NCBI RefSeq assembly: GCF_004027225.2
Contig: NW_022651110.1
Location: 124,001 to 188,000, forward strand
Length of the DNA stretch: 64,000 nucleotides
Direction: 5' to 3'
From: Strigops habroptila
Lineage: Eukaryota; Chordata; Aves; Psittaciformes; Psittacidae
The notes beneath the pieces were generated by a model that was given only the letters and a program-made list of their open reading frames with translations, did not search any database and was not told the DNA's origin. The translations under genes were made by a program, and so were the position numbers. Below, in pieces: positions 32,131 through 44,100 of this stretch (its first letter is position 1; each line of letters begins with the position of its first letter).

Positions 32131-35100
32131 GCAACGCCGGTCCTTGGCTTCGGTGAGTACCGGAGACATCGGTAGCGGGTGCCACGCACCGGGGAGCCCT
32201 CAACCCCCCCAGCCCCGGCCACTCGGGCAGCATCCGTGGCCGCCTGCCCCATCCTCATCCCCATCCTCATCGTCATCCTCATCCTCCCTGGGCCACTCCG
32301 GGGTTCTCGGCATGCCCCTAAGTTGCAGCGGGACCAGCAGGCCCTGCCTGCGCTTCCCATTTCCCTCGCAACCGAATGATCCCATCGGCATTCCCCGCTC
32401 CTCTGCCGTGTTTATTTCCCGCTGTTGGGATTGTCGGGACTATCGGGGTGAGCAGCAGGGAGGGAGCACCTCCTCGCCCAGCCTGGCTTTGTGGTTTGCC
32501 GATGTTGAGGCAGCCAAAGCCACTGCAAGGTGTTGGCGCACTGCAAAATGCCATCTTGGCACCCCAAAGCAGCCGAGGTTGTCCTTGGCCACAGACACGT
32601 AGCACAAGGGACAGAGCCTGGAGGGGACAGGGACACCACGAGCATCCATCCCTTGTCTGTCCCAACCTCCTGGATAAGCCCCTTCAGAGCCTCAATGCAC
32701 CCCGGTCCTTGGATGAATTTATGAGTATCTCAGGCAGGGCCCTGGACCATGGGGACAGTTGGCTTTGCTGATCCAAATTGGGAATTCCAGGGATGAAATC
32801 TGCCCATGAGACCCCGTTGGGAGTTCACATGCCTGGGGAGGGCCTGGATGCAGAGGGTTAAGTTTGGATAATACGGGGATGAGCCACCAGAGCTGCCTCC
32901 TGCATCCCCCTGAGCTGCCTCCCGTGTCCCCTTTTCACCCCCTCCTTGTTGTCCCTTTTCCCTTCCTCTGGGAGCTATGACATGGAAGGTGGGATTGCTC
33001 TTCGTTAACATCGCTGTGGGTCCAAACTGTTGCATTTTCAGAAGCCCGGTGTCTTTAAGGCAGAATCTCCTTTACTTTCAGTTTTGTGCCTTCTCCTGTG
33101 CTGCCTGTGGTGGGGGGAGAGATTCGGGCAGTTTTCCTGGGATTTTCTGCATCCCTTTTCCCCCCCCCGGAGTTCGGGATCTCTCCTAATATGTTACAGC
33201 ATCACTGTGTTGGTGGTCTTGTGCTGAGACTCACATGGGACTTATTGCTGGGCTCTAACCACTGTTCAGGCCCTGCATCCCGAGCCAGCATCCTGCTACT
33301 TCCCACTACCCCAACTCCTTGGCATCCTCCTGCCTGCTCAGGGACAGATAATCCCAGGCTGAAGTTCTGGGTCTCTCGCTTTTAGGCTGATCCCACATTC
33401 CCGGAGCTCCAGCCTGATTTTCTATTAGATTATTCCCTGTTTTCCCCCTTAAACTAACCAGGAATTGGGGATTTGTAGTCCCAGATGCCTCTAACACATT
33501 GGACCCTGTGGGTCACATGCAGCCCATGGGCTGAAAGTCAAGAAGGGTGACAGTATTTGATGGCAGGAGTTAAAAACAGAAGGAAAAGTGACAAGTGGAG
33601 GCTCGATGTGTGATAAATATCCATGGAGAAGTTCTGTGCGTGCCCACAGCTGCTGGGATGTGGTTCCTTGTTGCCTTGGCCATCCAAGCCGCTGCTCCAG
33701 CATCACCAGATATTCCCTTTCCCTCTTCTTGGGTTAAATCCTCATTCCCATTCCTGATGTGCTGGCTCCCAACCTGCAGGAGGGGGTCTGGTCCCCTCCA
33801 GCTGATGTTGTCACCCAGTTCCCAGGACCCAGCACTTGATGGGTGAGCTGTGCCCAGTGCAGCATCACCCAGCACAGGGATGCAGGCAATGCCCAACGCA
33901 GGACCCAAAGCCCAGCACCACATGAAGTGGGGCTGGAGCTGCCTTTACACCAAATACCCATATTTTGGGTGGATAGAAATCTCCCCACAAAGTCCCTCCT
34001 TGTGTTGGTGTAACCACAGCAGCCACTTAAAAATGATCTCGGGGCTTTGGGAAAGCTAAAACCAGGTGTTCAGGAAGCTTCCTGCTCATGGCTCCTGCAT
34101 CCTGTAGTCCTGCTGGTGCCATGCTCCATTCATCCATCCTCAGTTTGAGCCTGCTGAGTGCAAGGAGGTGGAAAAGCAGCTGCTGAGCAGCCTGGTTGGG
34201 ATCTTCATCAGTGAAGGAGAATGGTCCTAAGGGCATAAGCTTCCTCCATGGGATGCCATCATGCCCCCAAGCCTTTGAGGGGGCTTGGGTAGGTGCCAAC
34301 CCGGGGTGCAGAAGCTCTCAGGGGGATAAAGGCATGGAGAAGCCGCAGAGGACAGGAATAAGGAGCTTGGCAGGGTGGAGGCTGTGGCCATTGGAGAGGC
34401 TGCCGCTGCCTGGCTCAGCTGCAGCCCTGATCCAGCGCGCCAGATAGTGTGTTTATTGCTCCCTCCTTCACCTTGAAGTTATGACGAAGCCTTTGAAGAG
34501 CAGCCACAGATTTACATGTTGATAATGCCGAGGAGGAAAAGCAACAAATCCCAAAGTGCTGGAGGCTTTTGAAGCCGCTCTTAGCACCAAATCTGGGGTG
34601 AAAACTCCTTCGCATGGCATCTTTTCCCCTCCCTCAAAGGAAAACTCCTTCTCATGGCATCTTTTATCCTCTGAGCATAGGAATCATAGAACCATGGAAT
34701 GCTTTGAGTTGGAAAGGACCTTAAGATCATCCAGTTCCAACCCCCTGCCATGGGCAGGGACACCTCACACTAGACCATGTCACCCAAGGCTTTGTCTTGA
34801 ACGCTGCCAGGGATGGAGCATTCACCACCTCTCTGGGCACCCTGTGCCAGTGTCCTGCCACCCTCACAGGGAAGAACTTCCTTATCTCCAATCTGAACTT
34901 TCCCTGTTTCAGTTTGAACCCATCACCCCTTGTCCTATCACTCCAGTCCCTGATGAAGGTCCCTCTCCACATCCTTGTAGCCCCCTTCAGCCCCTGGAAG
35001 CTGCTCTGAGGCTCCACTCAGCTTCTCTTCTCCAGCCCCAATGTTCTCAGCCTGCCTCCATATGGGAGCTGCTCCAGCCTCTGCTCATCCTCGTAGCCTC

Positions 35101-38100
35101 CTCTGGACTTGCTCCAGCAACTCCACATCCTTGTTATGTTGAGGAAAACCCCTTCTCATGCCATCCTTTCCCCGCTTCCCAGGTCCCGACTCCAAGATGC
35201 GGGAGGTGTGTGCAGGATGTGACACCCCCATCTCGGACCGGTTCCTGCTCCGTGTCAATGAGCGCTCGTGGCACGAGGCCTGTGTGAAATGCGCCGTGTG
35301 CCTGCAGCCGCTGGCCGGGACCTGCTACTGCCGCAACCGGCAGCTCTACTGCAAGCACGACTATGAGAAGTAAGTGATTCCCAGTATCCTCCCTTCTTCT
35401 CACCCATCCCGGCTCCATTTGGACCATGTTGGGGTTTGGGGGGGGGCTGAGGAAGGGTGTTGTGGTGTTGGTGAGATGATCATGGCCTGCATAGGGATGC
35501 TTTGGGACAGGAAGTGGTTAGCTTTGATTTAATGTGGTGATGTGGATGAAGAGGAAGAAGGGATGAGCTGTTGGCTGTTGGGATGTGCTTTTCAAAGGAA
35601 TGAGGGATGTCCCAGGAGATTGCAGCACCCAGCTCCATGCCTCTTCCTTCTGAATCACAGGGTCATAGAGTCATGGAATGGTTTGGACTGGAAAGGACCT
35701 TAAGAGCATCTAGTTCCAAATGCCGTGGGCAGGGACACCTCACACTAGACCCTGTCACCCAAGGCTCTGTCCAACCTGGCCTTGAACACTGGCGGGGATG
35801 GGGCAGCCACAGCTTCACAGGAATAGAAGTGATTAAAAGAATATTGGGGAGGGGACACGACAGTGATGATGCCTGGAATGCCCATATCTGATTGTGACCT
35901 CCAAGCCCATTGTGACCTCCTGTGCGTGGCACTGCTGGGCAGAGCTAGTGATGGGGGACACAGACATCTGAGGATGCTGCTGGGAAGAGGCTCCATCAAT
36001 TCCCTGGTGTTTGGCAGCATCCTCTAAAGCCTTTACAGTCCAATCTTATCTTCCTTGTGCTTCACAAGGGAGAGCGCAGCCTCCTCCCTTGTGCTTGGCA
36101 AGGGATGAGAATGGTAATAAACATACCAGGGCCTGCCCAGGAGAGGCAGGACAAGTTGCTGGCCAGGCATAGCCATAGCTTGGTGTGGAAAGGAAGGACA
36201 GGCCGCGTGAGCACGGTGGCACCACACAGTGTCCTGGCAAAGAGTGAGGGTCCCGGGATGCTTAGGACTTCTGTAGGGTCTTGGGTTTGGCTGCTGCACA
36301 GGGAGCCGGGAGCCAGGAGCTGGGTTTGAGTGCTGTGGTTGAGTAAGCAGATAAAAACATGTTTGCTGTAAGGAGCATGGTCTCCTCCTCCGGGTGCCTG
36401 CCCCAAGGCCAGTGACGGCATTCCCACGTGGAGAGTGGAGAGCCTCCAACATTGCTTTTGCCATTGATTTTGGGGCAAGATAATAGTGTAACCATGCTGG
36501 TTTTCCTACCCTTGGTCTGCTCCATCCCGCTCCCGTGCTCCAAACCACCCCTGAGGGTCTCCAGCTCCTCCAACGCTTTTGGATGTTGGTGCTTCAGGCA
36601 CTTCCAAAGGTGTCTCGACTCAGCACCTTTTGTGCTTCCAGCATGGGAATTTCCTCCTGTTTGGGACTCTTGTCCCCCCTTGTATTCCTTCTTGGCCTTG
36701 ACTTTCCAAAGCTCATGGATTTGGCCAACGATGAATCCCAGGCTGCAGAATCCAGCATCGCACTGGGCTTTGCGGTGACCTGGAGGGGAGACCCATCTGG
36801 CACCGATTCCTGCTCATGTGAAGCTGCTCCAGAAGAGGAAAATGCTTTAACGGGGAGATAAGGCAGCAGCTGCAGCTGGACGTGGGGGCCGGAACGGGCT
36901 GTGGAGCTCCAGATGAAACGTTAAGCCTCAAGATGGATGTTGCTCTGTCCCTATCACATCAACCCGCAGCCTGGAGGTTTTTGTGAGCCTCTTCCCCTCC
37001 TGCCTGGGGCCCAGGCACCTGCCCTGTAAACCCAGCTCGTGTAAAGGCAAAGGCTGAGAGATGCTGGGGGGGAGGAAAGAGAAACACACCCCCCCCGGCA
37101 GGACGATAGCGCCGGGTCCCGGGCGCACTCTGTACTTTGAAGTGTGTTCCGTGGCCTGCCAGGGCTGTGGGAGCTGCCGGGGGATCGGAGCCGTTGGCAG
37201 CCTTCCCCTCTCCTCCACACCCTCCCCTGGCCCATGTGGAGATGATTTGCTCATGCTCGGAGAGACACGGGCTTGAACTCGGCTCGAACTTGCCTTGAAG
37301 CTTCCCCATCGCCGGCGCTGCTGAGCACACACAGCGTCCTCCAAGTGCCCTCATGGGTCCCGGGACCCACCAGCATCTCCTTGGTTCCTCCATCTGGAGA
37401 AAGGGCTGATGAGGGGGTGACCAGCACATGGAATCATGAAATGGTCTGGGTTGGAAAGGACCTTAAGATCATCCAGTTCCAACCCCCTGCCATGGGCAGG
37501 GACGCCTCACACTAGACCATGTTGCCCAAGGCTCTGTCTTGAACGCTGCCAGGGATGCAGCATTCACCACTTCTCCATTCAACCCATTCCAGTGTCCCAC
37601 CACCCTCACAGGGAAGAACTTCTTCCTTATCTCCAACCTGAACTTTCCCTGTTTCAGTTTGAAACCATCACTCCTTGTCCTGTCGCTGCAGTCCCTAATG
37701 AAGGTCCCTCTCCAGCACCCTTGTAGCCCCCTTCAGATATTAGAAGGCCAGTCACTGGCTCTGCCTGCATCCCTTTTAGGGTCCTTTCAGGTCCCTTTTA
37801 GGGTCCTCTTGGAGCTAGTCTCATCCTTGCTGGCTGAGATGTGCAAGACCTCGTGCTGCATGTGAAGTCACAATGATATTCCTAGCCATGGCGTTGACAG
37901 CCCATGAAAGGGTGGCCAAGGCTTGGGGAGATCCTTCCAAACTGCCTTTGGAAACCCACCCCAGACAACCTCAGCTAGCCCTGCACACCGAGCAGGGATG
38001 CTCAGAGAGCAGAGATGAGAAACCTGGCCTCTGAGGCCACACCATTTGGTACCCTGGAGGGACATCCAGCATCGTCCCGTTGGAACCTGGGACCATTTTG

Positions 38101-41100
38101 GCCCATCCTCTGGGCTGTGGGGGTTAGGAAAAGCCCAGAAGGGAGGTGAACACTGTGATATAAATGGAATGGTTTGGAAAATGGGCAATAGGAGCTGGCT
38201 TTTTGCATTAGGTGGAGCAAGGAGGTTAAAGAAGTAGGTTCAGGCGATGGCTGGGATGCAGAGAGAGGGCAAAGGGGCCCAAAAGCCTTTTGTGCACCCA
38301 CAGAAGCAGCCAAGGAGTAGCTGAAGAGGCAGAGAGTGAAACATTGACCCTCCCTGCCCAAATCCTGGGGACTGACCCACATCCAGCCCCTTGGCAGCTC
38401 TTCTGAGCGAGCTGGTTAATGTTTAAAGCCATGTGGGAGGGCTCCCCTCGGAGCAAAGGTAGGAGAAGTCCAGGACAAACCCCATTGCATTCCAGGGGCA
38501 GTAGTCAGCCATAAAAGTGATGGAATTCATGTTGGAACCAGAAGGATTTGTTGGGTTTATTAAAGTTTCTCTTTCTCCTTTGTGCCATTTGGGACATTTG
38601 GTGATAGAATCATCAGAGCACTTCCTAAGCATGAGGACATGAAAAATGGAGCTGGAGATGTGTTTATAACTAAAAACCAGGGATTCAAGGACAAAACAGT
38701 GCTCAAATGTGACTGATTGCAAGGGCTGATGATGGCTACTGCTTGTAAAATGGAGCTTCTGGTGGCTTGTCCATAGAATGGTTTGGGTTGGAAAGGACCT
38801 CAAGATCATCCAGTTCCAACCCCCCAAGCTTTGCTTTACCAAAGGACTGTGCTGGGCATCCCAATCCTCTTGCTCTGAAGGCAGCAGGCAGGGATCCATC
38901 CTTGGCCATGGGCAGCTCCTTCATGTGCTGAGCAACGGGGTCCCCCCCACGTCATGTCTTCTCCTGCCCTCGCTCCCCGCCAGGCCGGAGGCTGTAATGA
39001 GAAGTGAGCAGATAAATGAGGTAATGAAGCTCATTGAGCAGGAGGTGATGGATGGAGCCCACGTGCCCGGTAACAGCCCCTGCAGGTACCTCCACGAGTA
39101 GCACAACAGGAGATGAGGGGATGCAGGAGGTGGGAAGAGCCTTCAACTCCTTCTAGTTCCTTTGGGTTGGGTGATGGGGCTGTCTCTGGACACCCTTTGA
39201 TAGGCACCAATCAACCTCTCCTCTCAGGGGCATCCACAGGGACCCCAAGGCTTCAGCAACCAGCCCACTCCCAGAATCTCCTGCCTTTTCCCCTCCATCC
39301 CAAAGATTCCCTTCTTCCTCATTGGGTGGGTGGCTGAGCCCCGTCTCCCGCGGGGAGCGGAGCCCGTCTGGTGATGAATGACATTCATTACACAGACCTT
39401 CTCCCAGCCCAGGTCTCGCTGTTCCCTTGCGTTGCTTTGCTCCCAGGGCCCAGGAAATGAAGCACTAACTCCATAATCACTGTGCAATGAAGGAAATATG
39501 CAGATGTGCCTTGAGTGTGATTAAGGAACCAGCCACCACGTGCTGTCTGGTCCCTGGATTCGGTTCCATACATGGGGGAGGAAGAACTTTGGACTTGGGT
39601 AATGAAATGTCATTTACTTTGATAGATCCTTTCTCTTTTCGGCTGCTTTCCCTTCCATGCTCTGTGTCCCAGGGCTCTGAGTCTCTCCTGGACCCCTTGT
39701 CACCAACTTACATACTATTCCCAGGCAGAGTTGTCTTAACCAGCTCCTTGAGTCCTGTGACTATGGTCTAAGATGAGCTCTTCCTGCCTGCAAAACTCAT
39801 TTGCTTTCTCTTCTGATGAGGAATCAGAGAATCATAGAATCATGGAATGGTTGGGTTGGAAAGGACCTTAAGATCATCCATTTCCAACCCCCTGCCATGA
39901 GCTAGACCATGTCACTCAAGTCTCTGTCCAGCCTGGCCTTGAACACTGCCAGGGATGGAGCACTCACCACTTCTTTGCGCCTCTGTTCCAGTGCCTCACC
40001 ACCCTCCAGTGCCTCACCCTCTTCCTTATATCCAACCTGAAAGGAAAAGGAATATATGAACCCAAAAAGGCTTAGATATCAAAGTGAACACCAGTAATTC
40101 AAGGTATCATCTCCTCCCAAGCAGAGGGCACTGATGTAGCTGAACAACTGAGTAGCTGTAAATGGTTTGGACCCTTGGCACTTGCAATGAAAGATGTTTC
40201 TTATCCCTTTCAGGTGACTTTATGGGCATGAAGCTTGTCCAAAGCCCCTCTCCAGGTTTTCTGTAGCCCCTTTAGGCACCGGAGCTGCTCTAAGGTCTCC
40301 CTTTCAGGAGCCTTCTCTTCTCCAGGCTGCCCCAGCCCAGCTCTCTCAGCCTGGCTCCATGGCAGAGCTGCTCCAGCCCTCGCAGCAGCTCCGTGGCCTC
40401 CTCCGGCCTCCACATCCCTCTGGTGTGTTGCTGCCCAGGACACAGCGGGGCTCAGGGCTGGAAGCAGAGGTGAGGAGCAGGGATTGCTAGGAAAATTAGA
40501 GCTCTGGGGGTTGATGCTGTTCTCATCCCAGCACTTCCATTCCCTTCTCCATGCCTGGAATACCTGCAGCAGTGTGGTCTGGGTGTTACCTGCACTCCCT
40601 GAGCACTGTAGCTCACATGCTGCTCCATCCGCTTTCCTAAAGCAGCATCCTGGGAAGGGCTCTGTGATCACAGAATAGCTTCGTAGAATCGACTTGGCTG
40701 GAAAAGAGCTTTAAGATCACTAAGTCCACCCATTCCCCAGCACTGCCAAGGCCACCGCTAACCCATGTCACTGAGGGCATCATCTACACGGTTTGACTTA
40801 GGGTTCAGAAGGTGCGGAAGGGTTAGAGGCTGGTTTATGCTCCTGTTCCTGAACGCAGCATCTCCCTGAGTCCGGATCAGGGACCACCAGAGGGCAGCCG
40901 TGAAGGCAAAGGTGCCAGGAACGAACTCCTCAGAGCCCGCTTCCAGCAGTGCCAGGGGCTGCAGCGCTGGGAACCGGAGCTGGTCCCATGCAGCACCAGC
41001 ATCCCAACAGGCCTTGGACCCTTAATGCTTTAATAAACCAGGTTTATCCCAGACTAGAGCATGACGAGGGGAGCCCAGACCCTGTTCCTCCCTTTTACAA

Positions 41101-44100
41101 CCAGGATCCACTGGAAGGTATTTACAGGCACCTGGATGCAGGAAAGAGCATGGAAAGCCCATGGGTGGTGTGCCAATGGCAAAGGTTTAAGGCAAAGTGA
41201 CTTACAGAGGTGCATTCATCCCTGTATTGTCACATCTCTTTTATTGCATACTTGCCTAAAGGAACAAGGCTGGAACAGCTGGAATGTTGAATGAGTGTTG
41301 GTGATATCACAAAGTACCTTGGGAATGAGATCCTCCAACCTGGCCTCCCAGGAGGGATCCTCCAGGAGGGTACTTTAACCCCTTCTCTGGAATGGGTTAA
41401 GCTGCTCTTTCTCTCTTGTTTCTCCCAAGATATTTTCCCACCTTCGGCTTCCCAATCCTCTCTTTCCCCATGCTGTTCCTGCTCCCCAGTCATCTCCACA
41501 CCTCCTGCGTTGCTAACACGCTGCTGGAGCATGGCCCTTCTTTGCTAGCTGGTGCACAGATTGAATTATAGCCAGATCCATAATCTGCTCCCAGCTTTCA
41601 TTTCCCCCTCCCCTTAATGCAATTAAGTTTAAATGAGGTTAATTACAGCTTATCACAACTATCTTGGTGGCAGCTTCACACACCTCTGACTGCTCACACA
41701 GGGGGTTTCCCGTTACTGGGGTCTTGCTGATACGGTGATAGCGGAGCTGGTCAGCTTTGCGTGGGGAAGCAGCATCCCAAATCCCTTTCCTGATTTCTGG
41801 ATGTTGCCGGTGCCAGGAGAAAGGTGAAGCCAGAAAGGAGCTTGGCCTGTAAAAAAGGAGATGCACAAGTTTAAAGAGCAATATGCCTTTAAACTGGTTG
41901 CATTCACCCCAAGCAGCAGCAGAATCCACCTGCGTATAACTTGCTTTGTGGACTAGGAGTTTGCTGCAGTTTGTGACCTGGTCCCTTTGACTTGCCTTTT
42001 CTCCTCTGCTTTTCCTTCTTCTCACACCTTTTAACCCCCCTGCTCTTCATTCCTACCCCATCCATCACAAGTCAGGCTGGTTTGGACATGGAGATCTCAC
42101 CATTAAGGCAGCCGGTTCCTTGTGTTAAACAGGCAGGCTCCTCTCAAGGGGCAGTTTAATCTCTTTAGAGTTTTTCAATCTGGGGGATGTTTAAGTGGTA
42201 TCTGCCTTAACATCCACAGCATCCACACAGAGGGACTGGGAAGCTGACTGCAGCAGAGCTGGAGTAGATCACTCCTTAAAGCAACTTTACATTCAGTTCT
42301 TGTTCTGAAGGTTGCTGTTAGCTTCTTCCCTCTCCTCAATCCTTAACTCAGGCTTATTTGTATGAGAGTTTTAATTCTTTCTAAAGCAAGTCCTACTTTA
42401 AAGGACTTGAAAGGGGGACTTATTCCCATCCTATCCCATTCCCAGCCTCGTAGTGAGGCTGCTCTGTGATTTATAAACCAGATGGGAACTACAGCACTGA
42501 TATGCCCAGAGCTATCCCAAAAGCCCAGCAGGGCATGGACAGGGACCACAATTCCTAACTCCAAGTGCCTACCTCCAGCTTGTCACCTCAAGCCCAGCTC
42601 AGCCTCGGGCTGCAGAGCTCTGGAATCCTTTGGAGCTCTGAAACCCTTCGTACACTTGGAAGGTACCAGAGGCATTTTGCCAGGCTCCATGTTAGGATGG
42701 GATGGAGCTAAATGTCACTTGTGGTGGGAGGAAGCAGCCCTGTGCCCCGTTACTGCTGCATGTTCCTATGTTGTCCCCTGTGCCACCAGCAGCACAGCTT
42801 CTTCCTCCATTAAAACAGAGAGAAGAGGGAAAGAGCAGAGAGTTTAATTTAAACCCATCTCCCAAGCTTGTTCTTTCCTCAATCAATATTGCTTTTTACA
42901 TCATATCTAATCTCTTCCCCCCTCCCCTTCCGAAGTAAAACTTAATGAAATAATTCTAATGAATGTTTAATGATATTCTTTTGTCATTATTAAATCCGTA
43001 ATAAAAGTGTCTGCAGCCCTTGTGCCTCCCTCCCCCTCGTCCCCATCCATACCCCACCGCCAGCCCTCCCTCTCCCCTGCATACATTGCCCTGCTGTCTC
43101 TTTCCCGCTGCCTTCCCCCCTCGCACTGTGACAACGGCAGCATTCAGACCTGCAAACAGGAAATGAGAAAAGGAGAAACAGGATATTGAGTTTGGATACT
43201 ATCTGGAGCAGTAATATCACCCCTAGCTACTCAGCGAAGGAGCCCTTCTCCTGCCAGGCATACTAATGGAGATGCAGAGGCTTCCCGCAGCCAGGCAATA
43301 AGGCAGGACGAAATCAATAGGGATTGAGAACTCCCAGCTTGAAACCCATAGACCTGGAGAGAGGTTTTGGGTTGTGCCTTGTTGGGTGGAGAAGGGGAAA
43401 CAAGAGGAGAGAGGAAGGAGCTGGTGGTTCCCTTCATAGGGGATGTCTTGGTGATACAGGACTAGAAGCTGTGTCTCCCCTGCGCTAGCAGAAGGCTTTG
43501 CTCTGTTGTTCCTGTCAGCTGCAGAATAGCCTTTAAAAAGCACCAAGTGAAAGAATTGAAGCTGAAAGAGGGGAGATGGAGATGGGATGTTAGGAAGGAG
43601 TTCCACCCTGTGAGGGTGTTGGGACACAATGAGGTTGCCCAGAGAAGTAGTGGCTGCCCCATCCCTAGCAGTGTCCAAGGCCAGGTTGGAGCAACCTGCT
43701 CTAGTGGAAGGTGTCCCTGCCCGTGGCAGGGGGTTGGAACTGGAGAAGCTTTAAGCTCCCTTCCAATCCAAACCATTCCATGACTCTATGACCTCACAAG
43801 AGCTTTGGAACTACAGTGGGGACTTTGCATGGGCTGCAGATCAATACAAGCTGCACCGGCTCCCTGTAGCTCTAAAGAGCATTAAACCAAAGCTGCAGCC
43901 TGGTCCCAGTCCAGTGCAGGGCTGTAAAGACTCAACAGCTGAATCCCACCTTCCTGCAGCTCGGGAACAGCCTAATGTGGGATTCAAGCAGAGCAGGGAT
44001 GCTTTTGCTTCTGCTGTGCAGAGGTGAGGGTGACATCTCTGATTGATCACAAGCTCAAGTTCCCTCCACTGCACTGCCCCAATAGCAGAGACTGTTTGGG

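Noticed and set aside
30648-32233. Long open frames on both strands in the 30.6-32.2 kb CpG island
   Set aside because: Low-complexity Arg/Pro/Gly/Ala translations, open in several frames at once and without known domains. This is what stop-poor CpG-island sequence gives.
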